From Flavobacterium okayamense (GTDB taxonomy: Bacteria; Bacteroidota; Bacteroidia; Flavobacteriales; Flavobacteriaceae), in the NCBI RefSeq assembly GCF_019702945.1, contig NZ_AP024749.1, forward strand, positions 558,001 through 622,000: 64,000 bases of DNA, read 5' to 3'. Positions 45,729-55,073 of this stretch are shown here, one piece after another. Every line of letters starts with the position of its first letter. Position 1 is the stretch's first letter. The translations under genes were made by a program, and so were the position numbers. The notes under the pieces were generated by a model. That model was given only the letters and a program-made list of their open reading frames with translations, had not been told where the DNA came from and ran no database searches.

Positions 45729-47021
45729 ATGAAATATCATCAAATAAACCGTGACTTGTTCATTAAAAACAGAAAAAAGTTCACGGCTCAAATGAAACCT
45801 AATAGTGTAGCCATTTTTAATTCTAACGATATTTATCCAGTAAGTGCTGATAGCACTTTACCTTTTGCGCAACATCGCGACATTTTTTATTTAAGTGGTG
45901 TTGACCAAGAAGAAAGTATTTTATTACTTTTTCCAGATGCGCCTTATGAACATTTGAAAGAAATTTTATTTCTAAAAGAAACAAACGAACATATTGCGGT
46001 TTGGGAAGGCGAAAAATTAACAAAAGAACGTGCTTTTGAAGTGAGCGGTATAAAATCGGTTATTTGGTTACAGGATTTTCATAAAACTTTGAAAGAAGTT
46101 ATGGCTTATGCTGAAACCATGTACATTAATACTAATGAACATTACAGAGCTTCAATTGACACAGAAACTCGTGAAGCGCGTTTTGTAAAATGGTGGAAAA
46201 ATGAATATCCAGCCCATAAAGTTGAAAAATCAAATCCAATACTTCAAAAATTACGTTCGGTTAAAGAGCAAGAAGAATTAGATTTAATCCAAAATGCATG
46301 TAACATTACAGAAAAAGGTTTCCGTAGAATTTTAAACTTTGTGAAGCCAGGCGTAATGGAATATGAAATTGAAGCTGAATTTGCACATGAATTTTTAAGA
46401 AATCGTTCAAAAGGGTTTGCTTATACGCCGATTATTGCCTCTGGAAATAATGCTAATGTTTTACATTACATTGAAAACAACCAAGAATGTAAAGCTGGAG
46501 ATTTATTATTACTTGATGTTGGTGCTGAATACGCTAATTATTCAAGTGATATGAGCAGAACCATACCTGTTTCTGGAAAATTTACTGATCGACAAAAAGC
46601 GGTTTACAATGCAGTTTTAAGAGTAAAAGATGAAGCCACAAAAATGTTGGTTCCTGGAACACTTTGGAAACAATATCATGTCGAAGTTGGTAAACTAATG
46701 ACTTCTGAATTATTAGATTTAGGTTTAATTGACAAAGCTGATGTTCAAAATGAAAATTCAGATTGGCCAGCCTATAAAAAATATTTCATGCACGGAACTT
46801 CTCATCACATGGGATTAGATACGCATGATTACGGCTTACTTCATTTACCAATGGAAGCCAACATGGTGTTTACTGTTGAACCTGGAATTTATATACCACA
46901 AGAAGGTTTTGGTATTCGATTAGAAGACGATGTGGTAATTCAACCAAGTGGAGAACCATTTAACTTAATGAAGAATATTCCTATCGAAGCGGAAGAGATA
47001 GAAGATTTAATGAATCGATGA
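45729..47021 (+). CDS. Aminopeptidase P family protein (Xaa-Pro aminopeptidase)
   Basis: Removes N-terminal residues in front of proline. The roughly 430 residues comprise an AMP_N domain (YHQINRDLFIKNRKKFTAQM, PFAQHRDIFYLSGV) and a pita-bread catalytic domain. The dinuclear metal ligands are visible: Asp in LLLDVGAEYANYSSDMSRT, His in GTSHHMGLDTHD, Glu in TVEPGIYIP and Glu in GIRLEDDVVI. There is no signal peptide, so it is cytoplasmic. It has its own promoter and a terminator that also closes the tRNA-Asn unit from the other side. Confidence 0.94.
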   Translation: MKYHQINRDLFIKNRKKFTAQMKPNSVAIFNSNDIYPVSADSTLPFAQHRDIFYLSGVDQEESILLLFPDAPYEHLKEILFLKETNEHIAVWEGEKLTKERAFEVSGIKSVIWLQDFHKTLKEVMAYAETMYINTNEHYRASIDTETREARFVKWWKNEYPAHKVEKSNPILQKLRSVKEQEELDLIQNACNITEKGFRRILNFVKPGVMEYEIEAEFAHEFLRNRSKGFAYTPIIASGNNANVLHYIENNQECKAGDLLLLDVGAEYANYSSDMSRTIPVSGKFTDRQKAVYNAVLRVKDEATKMLVPGTLWKQYHVEVGKLMTSELLDLGLIDKADVQNENSDWPAYKKYFMHGTSHHMGLDTHDYGLLHLPMEANMVFTVEPGIYIPQEGFGIRLEDDVVIQPSGEPFNLMKNIPIEAEEIEDLMNR

Positions 47022-47043
47022 TAATCAAAACTTACAAATAAAA

Positions 47044-47076
47044 AAAAAGAGCAACACAATGTGTTGCTCTTTTTTT
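47044..47076. terminator. Bidirectional terminator between aminopeptidase P and tRNA-Asn genes
   Basis: Stem AGAGCAACACA/TGTGTTGCTCT (47048-47058 with 47060-47070), A-run on the left and T-run on the right. Confidence 0.85.
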
Positions 47077-47077
47077 G

Positions 47078-47151
47078 CTCCCCCTCTTGGGCTCGAACCA
47101 AGGACCCTCTGATTAACAGTCAGATGCTCTAACCAACTGAGCTAAGGAGGA
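47078..47151 (-). tRNA. tRNA-Asn (anticodon GTT), copy 2
   Basis: A 74-nt tRNA. Acceptor arm TCCTCCT pairs with AGGGGGA, with discriminator G. Anticodon stem TCTGA/TCAGA with loop CTGTTAA gives GTT. The T-arm CTTGG/CCAAG encloses TTCGAGC. It is identical to the copy 37 bases away. CCA is not encoded. Confidence 0.96.
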
Positions 47152-47188
47152 ATAACCTTATAGGTTAATTCCGTTACAAAAAAGTTAG

Positions 47189-47262
47189 CTCCCCCTCTTG
47201 GGCTCGAACCAAGGACCCTCTGATTAACAGTCAGATGCTCTAACCAACTGAGCTAAGGAGGA
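47189..47262 (-). tRNA. tRNA-Asn (anticodon GTT), copy 1
   Basis: Same 74-nt sequence as the copy at 47078-47151, and first in the transcription unit. The 37-bp spacer contains the small palindrome TAACCT/AGGTTA. Confidence 0.96.
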
Positions 47263-47286
47263 AGGTAGTAACCTTTTTTGCGAGTG

Positions 47287-47317
47287 CAAATATAACTTGA
47301 AATTTTATTTTAGCAAA
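47287..47317 (-). promoter_or_regulatory. Promoter of the tandem tRNA-Asn genes
   Basis: On the minus strand TTTG (47314-47317) is followed after 19 bases by TATATTTG (47287-47294) and GCACTCGC. The spacing and downstream bases match the tRNA-Leu promoter. Confidence 0.65.
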
Positions 47318-47331
47318 TAAAATTCTAATTT

Positions 47332-48660
47332 TTATTGGAAAAATTTATCTGCTACTAATTGAAAGATGTCTTTTCCAAAAGTTAAAGCCATTAATGTTAG
47401 CAAAATAATCATTCCAGCTGTTTGTACATAACCTGCTGCTTTATCACTTAGTGTTTTTCCAGTAATCATTTCAACAATAGTAAACAAAGCATGTCCACCA
47501 TCTAAACCAGGAATAGGCAGTAAGTTCATAAACGCCAAACCGATTGAGAACAAAGCGGTGAAATTCCAAATGTATTCCCAATTCCAAGTATCTGGTAAAG
47601 CTCTTGCAATTCCAACAGGGCTTTTAACTTGTTTGTAAGCACCAGTTGCGGGACGAAGAATTAATTTAAAACTCTTAACATTATACACTAATAATGACCA
47701 AGATTCTTTAATAGCTGCTGGAATTGCTTCAAAAACACTCATTTTATTTTCAACAATAAAGTCGTCTTTAATAAATGATTTGAATAGGAATCCAAGTTTT
47801 CCAACTGAATCTGTTTTAGCTTTTAAAATTTTTTCATTATTATTTCTAATAACTGCTATAGAAACTGAATCATTTTTATGTTGGCTAAGAAAACTCGTAA
47901 ATTCATCCTTAAACTTAAATTTTTGTCCATTCACAGCAACTATAGAATCTCCTTTTACTAAACCCGCTTTTGCCGCTTGTGAACCTATCAAAACAGAATC
48001 AACTGAAGAACCATGAAAACGAGGTTCGATAAAACTTCTTCCTTCTTTATCTAAAATTTCGCCAATTTGTTCATCTGTTAGATTTAATTTTACTTGTTCG
48101 CCATTTCTATCTACAACAACTTCTTCACTAAATAAGATGTCCATTACCATTCGGTTGAAATTTTCTTGAAATTTCCCATCAACAGAAACAATTTTATCTC
48201 CATTTTGAAAACCAGCTTTTTGACCAACTTCTCCAAAAGCTAAACCTTCTTTTTGAATAATTTCTGTTGCAACATATTTTTTCCCAACTGTTGTATACAT
48301 TACTGTATAAATTACCCACGCTAAAAGAATGTTTACAATGATTCCACCAAGCATAATAATCAAACGTTGCCAAGCAGGTTTTGAACGAAATTCCCAAGGT
48401 TGAGCTTCTTGTTTCATTTGCTCAGTATCCATACTTTCATCAATCATTCCTGAAAGTTTAACATACCCTCCTAATGGCAACCAACCAATCCCCCATTCAG
48501 TTTCTCCAATTTTTTTCTTAACTAATGAAAAGCCCGCATCCATGAATAAATAAAACTTCTCAACTCTAACTTTAAACCATTTTGCAGTGATATAATGTCC
48601 AAATTCATGAAGAATTACTAAAACTGAAAGTATAAATATTATTTGCGCTAATTGAATCAT
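47332..48660 (-). CDS. rseP: RIP metalloprotease RseP (site-2 protease)
   Basis: An inner-membrane zinc protease that cuts transmembrane substrates such as anti-sigma factors. The 442 residues have HEFGH at 18-22 in the first helix, the second metal motif in PIPGLDGGHALF near the C-terminus, and periplasmic PDZ-like parts (GFQNGDKIVSVDGKF and GLVKGDSIVAVNGQKF). The WLPLGGYVKLSGM motif is also present. Its promoter is embedded in the terminator hairpin of the upstream aminopeptidase gene. The anti-sigma substrate is not in the window. Confidence 0.95.
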   Translation of the reverse strand: MIQLAQIIFILSVLVILHEFGHYITAKWFKVRVEKFYLFMDAGFSLVKKKIGETEWGIGWLPLGGYVKLSGMIDESMDTEQMKQEAQPWEFRSKPAWQRLIIMLGGIIVNILLAWVIYTVMYTTVGKKYVATEIIQKEGLAFGEVGQKAGFQNGDKIVSVDGKFQENFNRMVMDILFSEEVVVDRNGEQVKLNLTDEQIGEILDKEGRSFIEPRFHGSSVDSVLIGSQAAKAGLVKGDSIVAVNGQKFKFKDEFTSFLSQHKNDSVSIAVIRNNNEKILKAKTDSVGKLGFLFKSFIKDDFIVENKMSVFEAIPAAIKESWSLLVYNVKSFKLILRPATGAYKQVKSPVGIARALPDTWNWEYIWNFTALFSIGLAFMNLLPIPGLDGGHALFTIVEMITGKTLSDKAAGYVQTAGMIILLTLMALTFGKDIFQLVADKFFQ

Positions 48661-48689
48661 TTTTAAAACTCTATTATTTATGTAAACGA

Positions 48690-48722
48690 CAAAAGTAAGG
48701 TTTTCACCTTACTTTTTATCAA
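48690..48722 (-). promoter_or_regulatory. Promoter of rseP, overlapping a terminator
   Basis: On the minus strand TTG (48720-48722) is followed after 22 bases by TACTTTTG (48690-48697), about 30 bases before the rseP ATG. Most of the -7 box lies in the descending arm of the hairpin at 48691-48716. Confidence 0.6.
48691..48716 (-). terminator. Terminator-like hairpin after the M1 aminopeptidase gene
   Basis: Perfect 11-bp stem AAAAGTAAGGT/ACCTTACTTTT (48691-48701 with 48706-48716) with a TTTC loop. On the minus strand the stem ends in TTTT, then G, so the T-tract is short. Confidence 0.65.
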
Positions 48723-48737
48723 TATTTTATTTTGGAA

Positions 48738-50666
48738 TTATTTTTTTATAAAATTTTTATGAATTAAACCTTCACTTGTTTTAATTTTTGCATGATAAAC
48801 TCCATCATTTAATTTTAAAATTGAGAAACTTGTATTTTCTTCTTTCAAAACTAATTGCCCTAATCCATTATAAATCTCAATTGATTTTAAAAGAATAGTA
48901 TTTGGCAACTTTACATTAAGAATGTTATTTGATGGATTCGGGTACAAGCTAATCGATTGATTTAAATCAAAAGTGTCATTCCCAAGTGTTGTTGTATTAT
49001 TGTTTTTGGAAATAATGTGTTTGTTCGGATCAAATTCTGAGCTTGTAACTACAAATGGAGAAGCAACAATAAATTCTTGCCCATTAAATGTATTATTTAC
49101 AACTACATCATGTGAACTTCCTCCTGAGTCGAACAATCTAATCTCTAAGGGCATTTCAAAGAAACTAACTGAGGCATGAGATTGTGTTTGGTTAACAGTA
49201 ATTTTTACTTGTCCTGCTCCCCAGTTTTGTACCGTTATGTCATACGATGGATATCCTTGATTATAAACCCAATCATTAAAAAACTCGTTTAAACTTGAAC
49301 CATGAACCGCTTCCACATGAGATTGAAGATCACTAGTTATGGCATAAGCATACGAAAGATTAGGATCGGTTAAATAATTTTGAAGTGCTTGAAAGAAATT
49401 TGTATCTCCCATTACCCAACGCAACATATGAGTTACCATTGATCCTTTGTTATACGACAATCTACCGCTGAAAATTCTATTTACATTCAAAGCTTCAGAA
49501 TCTGTTAAATAAAGAGCACCACCCGGTTGTGAAGTAATATTGTTAATTTTAGAATTTTTCCAAGACACAAAACTTGTTGCCCCATCTAATTCTTCCACAA
49601 CAATGCCTGCGGTATACTCTGTAAGCCCTTCATTTAACCAAATATCTTTCCATGTTCCGCAAGTAACTCTATTCCCAAACCATTGATGTCCTAATTCATG
49701 TGCAATTAAACTTCTTGGAAAACTTACCATTGAAGACATGGTAGCGTGCTCCATTCCTCCTCCCCAACCAAATTGAACATGACCATATTGCTCATTTCTA
49801 TAAGGATAAGGTCCGAATTTATCCTCAAAAACATTCATAATAGGAACTGTTTGATCAATTTGTGCTTGAACTGAACTATTATTATTTTCGGGATATAAAT
49901 AATTATTGATAGGGAAAAATGGACTTTGAGTTGTACCTAATCCCGCTTGAATGTTATAAGAAACATAATTAGTAACATTTAAACTGATTAAATAAGCTGG
50001 AATTGGATACCCGTGGTGAAAATGACGCGTTACCATTCCTCCGCTAGTAGTTTCACTTTGTAATAACCCATTAGTTACTCCTATATAACCTGTAGGACAA
50101 GTGATATAAACATCAATATTATCAATTTTATCATTTAAATCTTGTTTACAAGGCCACCAATCTCTTGCTCCAAAAGGCTCAGAAAGCGTATAAATAACAG
50201 GTGTTCCACTATGAGTACTTGTACTAAAAGCTTGTTCATCTGTATCAGGAGCTCCTGAATAGTTAATTACAACTGTAGCAGAACTACCATTGGTAATAGT
50301 TGATGGAAAATTAATTTCTAACTCTTCCGTGTTATATTGCGAAAACGTTAAAGAAGTAGCTCCCATCATTACTGAATTAACAGTTAATACATCTGTTAAA
50401 TCAAAAATTATTGAGTTCATATCTTCTAAAGCAGTAAAAGTAGTTGCAACCTGACCAACAATATTGTAGACAGCAGGGTTTACTGTGAAACGCAATTCAT
50501 GATAGGTAATATCATAATTTTGCGTATTAGGGTTTACTTGAAAATTTTGAATTGAAGCAGCTGATTTCATTTCAGCTTCTATCATATGTTCAAAATCTTC
50601 TTGCTCAGTTTGGGCTGCCGAAAAAAGACTTGAAACTAAAAGTAAGGTTAAGTAAATTTTTCTCAT
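48738..50666 (-). CDS. T9SS-secreted M1 family aminopeptidase
   Basis: Secreted zinc aminopeptidase, 642 residues. After a signal peptide (about 1-18, ending SLFSAAQ) comes the beta-rich N-terminal domain of M1 enzymes. The substrate-binding GGMEHATM motif replaces the usual GAMEN. The zinc site is HELGHQW beginning near residue 323, with the third ligand Glu in WLNEGLTEY. The last 75 residues are a type A sorting domain (YPNPSNNILNV to HKNFIKK). It lacks the long C-terminal helical domain of cytoplasmic PepN, as is normal for short secreted members. It probably releases amino acids from peptides outside the cell, complementing the secreted endoproteases of this window. Confidence 0.92.
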   Translation of the reverse strand: MRKIYLTLLLVSSLFSAAQTEQEDFEHMIEAEMKSAASIQNFQVNPNTQNYDITYHELRFTVNPAVYNIVGQVATTFTALEDMNSIIFDLTDVLTVNSVMMGATSLTFSQYNTEELEINFPSTITNGSSATVVINYSGAPDTDEQAFSTSTHSGTPVIYTLSEPFGARDWWPCKQDLNDKIDNIDVYITCPTGYIGVTNGLLQSETTSGGMVTRHFHHGYPIPAYLISLNVTNYVSYNIQAGLGTTQSPFFPINNYLYPENNNSSVQAQIDQTVPIMNVFEDKFGPYPYRNEQYGHVQFGWGGGMEHATMSSMVSFPRSLIAHELGHQWFGNRVTCGTWKDIWLNEGLTEYTAGIVVEELDGATSFVSWKNSKINNITSQPGGALYLTDSEALNVNRIFSGRLSYNKGSMVTHMLRWVMGDTNFFQALQNYLTDPNLSYAYAITSDLQSHVEAVHGSSLNEFFNDWVYNQGYPSYDITVQNWGAGQVKITVNQTQSHASVSFFEMPLEIRLFDSGGSSHDVVVNNTFNGQEFIVASPFVVTSSEFDPNKHIISKNNNTTTLGNDTFDLNQSISLYPNPSNNILNVKLPNTILLKSIEIYNGLGQLVLKEENTSFSILKLNDGVYHAKIKTSEGLIHKNFIKK

Positions 50667-50750
50667 TTTTAATTAAAATTTAGCTAATATAGAAATATTC
50701 AATTAGTTACAGAAAACAATTAACGTAATATTCATTTTTTATACTTACTT

Positions 50751-50786
50751 TTTTGTTCTTAATACTGTTTAATTTTGTTAAATTTG
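50751..50786 (+). promoter_or_regulatory. Promoter of serS
   Basis: TTTTG (50751-50755), 23 bases, then TAAATTTG (50779-50786), followed by a leader of about 20 bases to the ATG at 50808. Confidence 0.6.
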
Positions 50787-50807
50787 CGACTTAAATTTTT
50801 TAAAATC

Positions 50808-52079
50808 ATGTTACAGGTAGCTTACATTAGAGAAAACAAAGAAGAAGTTATCAAAGGTTTAGCAAAGAGAAATATGGATGCTAGCGAATTGGTAAACTTA
50901 GTAATTGAATTAGATGAGAAAAGAAGATCTACTCAAGTGGAACTAGACAATATTCTTGCTGAATCGAATAAGCTATCCAAAGAAATTGGCGAATTAATGC
51001 GTAATGGTGAAAAAGAAAAAGCCGAAGCAACCAAAGCAAAAACTGCCGATTTAAAAGAAAAAACAAAAGAATTAACTGATGTACTTAATGAAGCAACAGC
51101 TTCATTACAAGAAGAATTATACAAATTACCTAATATTCCAACAGCAATTGTTCCAGAAGGAAAAACTGCTGATGACAACTTAAATGTGTATCAAGATGGT
51201 GAAATCCCTACTTTACATGAAGGAGCAATGCCTCATTGGGAATTAGCAAAAAAATACGACATTATTGATTTCGATTTAGGTGCAAAAATTACGGGTGCCG
51301 GGTTTCCTGTTTACAAAGGAAAAGGAGCTCGTTTACAGCGTGCCTTAATCAATTATTTTTTAGATAAAAACACGGCTGCGGGTTATCAAGAAACTCAAGT
51401 TCCACATTTAGTGAACGAAGCTTCTGGTTTTGGAACCGGGCAATTACCAGATAAAGAAGGGCAAATGTATTTCGTAGGTGAAGATAATTTATATTTAATT
51501 CCTACTGCAGAAGTTCCAGTAACTAATATTTATCGTGATGTTTTATTAAACGAAAGCGATTTACCTATTCTTGTAACTGGCTATACGCCTTGTTTCCGTA
51601 GAGAAGCAGGTTCTTATGGAGCTCATGTAAGAGGTTTAAATCGTTTACACCAATTTGATAAAGTTGAGATTGTTCGCATTGAACATCCTGAAAAATCATA
51701 CGAAGCTTTAGATGGAATGGTAGAACATGTAAAAGGAATTTTAGAGGATTTAAAATTACCTTTCCGTATTTTAAGACTTTGTGGTGGTGATATGGGATTC
51801 ACTTCTGCATTAACGTATGACTTTGAAGTATTTTCAACAGCACAAGACCGTTGGTTAGAAATTTCTTCGGTTTCAAATTTTGAAACTTTTCAAGCAAACC
51901 GATTAAAACTACGTTTCAAAGACAAAGAAGGTAAAAACCAGTTAGCACATACCTTAAACGGAAGTTCATTAGCATTACCAAGAGTTTTAGCAGGAATTTT
52001 AGAAAACTATCAAACACCCGAAGGAATTGTAATTCCAGAAGTGCTTAGACCATATACAGGGTTTGACATTATCAACTAA
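50808..52079 (+). CDS. serS: Seryl-tRNA synthetase
   Basis: Charges tRNA-Ser. The N-terminal tRNA-binding coiled coil begins at MLQVAYIRENKEEVIKGLAKR and extends to about residue 105. The class II catalytic core shows TAEVPVTNIYRD, motif 2 FRREAGSYGAHVRGLNRLHQ, VSNFETFQANRLKLRF and motif 3 LNGSSLALPRVLAGILENYQ. The start at 50808 gives the conserved N-terminus and 423 residues. An upstream opening of the frame at 50775 overlaps the promoter box. Confidence 0.97.
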   Translation: MLQVAYIRENKEEVIKGLAKRNMDASELVNLVIELDEKRRSTQVELDNILAESNKLSKEIGELMRNGEKEKAEATKAKTADLKEKTKELTDVLNEATASLQEELYKLPNIPTAIVPEGKTADDNLNVYQDGEIPTLHEGAMPHWELAKKYDIIDFDLGAKITGAGFPVYKGKGARLQRALINYFLDKNTAAGYQETQVPHLVNEASGFGTGQLPDKEGQMYFVGEDNLYLIPTAEVPVTNIYRDVLLNESDLPILVTGYTPCFRREAGSYGAHVRGLNRLHQFDKVEIVRIEHPEKSYEALDGMVEHVKGILEDLKLPFRILRLCGGDMGFTSALTYDFEVFSTAQDRWLEISSVSNFETFQANRLKLRFKDKEGKNQLAHTLNGSSLALPRVLAGILENYQTPEGIVIPEVLRPYTGFDIIN

Positions 52080-52100
52080 TCGTTAATCTTATTTTAATCG

Positions 52101-52136
52101 TGCACTATTTTAACGCAAATGTGTTAACTTAGTGCA
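52101..52136 (+). promoter_or_regulatory. 36-nt hairpin upstream of the TPR protein gene
   Basis: The outer stem TGCACTA/TAGTGCA and inner stem TTAAC/GTTAA are separated by a symmetrical 2x2 internal loop, with an 8-nt terminal loop. There is no T-tract after it, and it ends 10 bases before the ATG at 52147. It could be a weak terminator of serS or a translational control element. Confidence 0.4.
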
Positions 52137-52146
52137 TTATTGTTTT

Positions 52147-53925
52147 ATGCGAAAAATACTCTTCATATTTCTATTTCTATTCCAAAACGTTTTGTTGGCT
52201 CAAAACGAGCAATTGGCATTGGATTATATTGAGACAGGTCAATATGAAAAGGCTATTAGTTTGTTGGAACCAATCTTAGAAAAGCAACCATCAAATTATT
52301 ATTATTTTGATAAGCTTTTAATCTGCTACCAACAAACAGAGCAATTTGAAAAAGCTTTAAGTCTAATACAAATTAGAATTAAAAAATACAATCAACCACA
52401 ACTTTTAATCGAAGAAGGTTACATTTATCAATTACAAGGCAATACTCAAAAAGCGGAAAAAAAATACAATGAAGCAATTAATCGAATTTACGAACACCCT
52501 ATATATTCACACAATTTAGGAGCTACTTTTCAAAACAAAACGCTTTTAAATTGGGCTTTACAAGCTTATGAGTTGGGTCAAAAAGAAAACCCAAACCTTA
52601 ATTTTGATTATCAAACCGCATTGATTTATGGGCAAATGGGGAATTTAGAAGGAATGACCAATAAACTTTTAGATTATGCGTATTCTAATCCAAGTAACAC
52701 ACCAACCGTACAGAATTATTTTTCAAGATTTCTTTTAGAAAACACGTCAGAAACCTTTCAAAACGATTTAAAAAAAGCCTTACTAATTCGTACTCAAAAA
52801 ACACCAGATATTTATTGGAACGAGTTTTTAAGTTGGTTTTACGTGCAGCAAAAAGATTTTGGCAAAGCATTCATTCAAGAAAAAGCAGTTTATAAACGCA
52901 ATCCAGAAACTTTAAATAATATTATTGCTTTAGGTCAAATGTCAGTTGATGACAATCAAAAGGAAACAGCGCAATCTATTTTTAGTTTCATTTTAGAAAA
53001 CACGCAAGATATTGGCCTTCAAATTAAAGCGAATGAGTTTTTAATGCGAATAAAAATTGAAGAAAGTGAAAAAACAGCATATCCAAAACTTAAAGAAGAA
53101 CTAAATCTTCTATTGAAAAAATTCGGAATTTCACCTTATTCATTAGACTTACAATTATTAACTGCCAATTTTGAGTGTTTTTATTTGAACAACCCTAATG
53201 AAGCTTCACAATTATTGAACAAATCATTAGAATTGCCACTTAATCCACGACAAATTGCAACTGTTAAATTAGAATTGGCAGATATTTTATTGTACAGCGA
53301 AAAATTCAACCAAGCCATTTTATTTTATGCGCAAGTAGAAGACAACATGAAGAATGATGAAATGGCACACGAAGCAAGCATGAAAATGGCGAAAGCTAAT
53401 TATTTTAAAAACGATTTCGATTGGGCTTTACAGCAAGTGAAGGTTTTGAAACAGTCGTCTAGTTTATTGATTGCTAACGATGCATTAGAGTTATTTTTGC
53501 TGATTCAAGATAATTCAGTCGAAGATAGTTTACGAAAATCATTAACTGCTTTTTCAAAGGCTGATTTAAAATTATATCAAAAGAAAAAAACAGAAGCTTT
53601 ACAAGATTTCAAACAAATTTTAACCGATTACAAAGACGACTCAATTGTTGATGAAACGCTTTTAAAAATTGGAAAAATCCAACAAGATTTAAAACAATAC
53701 ACCGAAGCAATTACAAGTTTTAATGAAATTATCGAAAAACATACCGAAGGCGTTTTTGTAGATGAAGCTTTGTACTTTTCTGCCGAAATTTGTAGAAGAT
53801 TTCTCGATAATCCCGAAAAAGCAAAAGCTTTGTATGAAAAAGTAATTTTCAATCACCAAGATAGTATTTACTTTACCGAATCGCAACGTCAATACAGATT
53901 ATTACGTGGTGATACCAATATTTAA
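52147..53925 (+). CDS. Secreted tetratricopeptide repeat protein
   Basis: A 592-residue periplasmic or envelope protein. The signal peptide (MRKILFIFLFLFQNVLLAQ) is followed by many TPR units: the first near ALDYIETGQYEKAISLLEPIL, others near FEKALSLIQIRI and KAEKKYNEAI, and a C-terminal group including KQYTEAITSFNEIIEKHTEG and NPEKAKALYEKVIF. TPRs mediate protein-protein contacts. The ATG at 52147 gives a proper signal peptide; an earlier in-frame TTG at 52132 does not. It starts the group TPR, DUF4286, rsmA, mgtE. The partner is unknown. Confidence 0.85.
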   Translation: MRKILFIFLFLFQNVLLAQNEQLALDYIETGQYEKAISLLEPILEKQPSNYYYFDKLLICYQQTEQFEKALSLIQIRIKKYNQPQLLIEEGYIYQLQGNTQKAEKKYNEAINRIYEHPIYSHNLGATFQNKTLLNWALQAYELGQKENPNLNFDYQTALIYGQMGNLEGMTNKLLDYAYSNPSNTPTVQNYFSRFLLENTSETFQNDLKKALLIRTQKTPDIYWNEFLSWFYVQQKDFGKAFIQEKAVYKRNPETLNNIIALGQMSVDDNQKETAQSIFSFILENTQDIGLQIKANEFLMRIKIEESEKTAYPKLKEELNLLLKKFGISPYSLDLQLLTANFECFYLNNPNEASQLLNKSLELPLNPRQIATVKLELADILLYSEKFNQAILFYAQVEDNMKNDEMAHEASMKMAKANYFKNDFDWALQQVKVLKQSSSLLIANDALELFLLIQDNSVEDSLRKSLTAFSKADLKLYQKKKTEALQDFKQILTDYKDDSIVDETLLKIGKIQQDLKQYTEAITSFNEIIEKHTEGVFVDEALYFSAEICRRFLDNPEKAKALYEKVIFNHQDSIYFTESQRQYRLLRGDTNI

Positions 53926-53959
53926 AAATCAAATTCAAATAAACGAATAACAGATAAAC

Positions 53960-54286
53960 ATGATCATATACAACGTTACCATAAATATAGAAGAAACCGT
54001 TCATGATAAATGGATTGATTGGATGCGCAACAAACATATTAACGATGTTTTAGCAACAGGTTTATTTATAAGCGCACGATTAGTTAAAGTTTTAGTGGAT
54101 GAAGAAATGGGTGGCGTTACCTATTCGGTTCAATATTTAGCACCTTCACGTGAAAATTTAGAAATGTATTACAAGCATCATGCTCCTAGATTGCGCCAAG
54201 AAGGTTTAGAACTATTTGCCGATAAAATGTTAGCTTTTAGAACGGAGCTTGAAGTAATGAACGAATTTTTCCACGAAAGCAACTAA
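53960..54286 (+). CDS. DUF4286 family protein
   Basis: A 108-residue cytoplasmic protein of a conserved Bacteroidetes family of unknown function. It has the ferredoxin-like pattern [22 protein letters not shown], then [13 protein letters not shown], then [21 protein letters not shown], ending [13 protein letters not shown]. The last segment resembles the family's usual end. It is placed one base before rsmA, as I recall in related genomes, so co-expression with the rRNA methyltransferase is likely. Confidence 0.82.
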   Translation: MIIYNVTINIEETVHDKWIDWMRNKHINDVLATGLFISARLVKVLVDEEMGGVTYSVQYLAPSRENLEMYYKHHAPRLRQEGLELFADKMLAFRTELEVMNEFFHESN

Positions 54287-54287
54287 A

Positions 54288-55073
54288 ATGAGTGTAAAAG
54301 CCAAAAAACATTTAGGTCAACATTTTCTAACCGATGAAAATATTGCTAAAAAAATTGCCGATAGTTTAACACTAAACGGTTACAAAAAGGTATTGGAAAT
54401 TGGTCCAGGAATGGGTGTTTTAACCAAATACTTATTAGAAAAACCCATTGAAACTTTCGTCATTGAAATCGATACCGAATCGGTTGAATATTTAGAAGCG
54501 CATTACCTAAAGTTACGTGGAAATATCATTTCTAAAGACTTTTTAAAATACAACTTAAACGAAGTTTTCAATCACGAACCTTTCGCAATTATTGGAAATT
54601 TTCCATATAACATTTCCTCACAAATTGTTTTCAAAACACTTGAAATGCGAAACCAAATTCCTGAATTTTCAGGAATGTTTCAAAAAGAAGTAGCCGAACG
54701 CATTTGTGAAAAAGAAGGAAGCAAAACTTACGGAATTCTTTCCGTTTTAACGCAAGCTTTTTATGATGCCGAGTATTTATTTACAGTTCACGAGAATGTT
54801 TTTAATCCGCCACCAAAAGTAAAATCAGGTGTATTGCGATTAATTCGTAAGGAAAATTATAAATTACCTTGCGACGAAAAATTGTTCTTTTCGGTTGTAA
54901 AACAAGCTTTTAATCAGCGAAGAAAAACCATGCGAAATAGCTTAAAAAGCTTCATCCATTCTGATATTTTAAAAGAAGATAGTATCTTTGACCTTCGTCC
55001 GGAACAACTTTCGGTTGAAAAGTTTATCGAACTAACTCAAAAAATAGAGGCAAATGGAGTTCAAAATCAGTAG
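54288..55073 (+). CDS. rsmA: 16S rRNA (adenine1518/1519-N6) dimethyltransferase
   Basis: Also called KsgA; dimethylates two adjacent adenines near the 3' end of 16S rRNA during late 30S assembly. The 261 residues begin [21 protein letters not shown], carry the SAM-binding motif [12 protein letters not shown] and the catalytic NFPYNISS, and end with the family helical domain ([31 protein letters not shown]). The 3' end overlaps mgtE by 20 bases. Confidence 0.96.
   Translation: MSVKAKKHLGQHFLTDENIAKKIADSLTLNGYKKVLEIGPGMGVLTKYLLEKPIETFVIEIDTESVEYLEAHYLKLRGNIISKDFLKYNLNEVFNHEPFAIIGNFPYNISSQIVFKTLEMRNQIPEFSGMFQKEVAERICEKEGSKTYGILSVLTQAFYDAEYLFTVHENVFNPPPKVKSGVLRLIRKENYKLPCDEKLFFSVVKQAFNQRRKTMRNSLKSFIHSDILKEDSIFDLRPEQLSVEKFIELTQKIEANGVQNQ

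Noticed and set aside
47154-47168. Palindrome TAACCT/AGGTTA between the two tRNA-Asn genes
   Set aside because: Short and without a T-tract; more likely spacer or processing sequence than a terminator.
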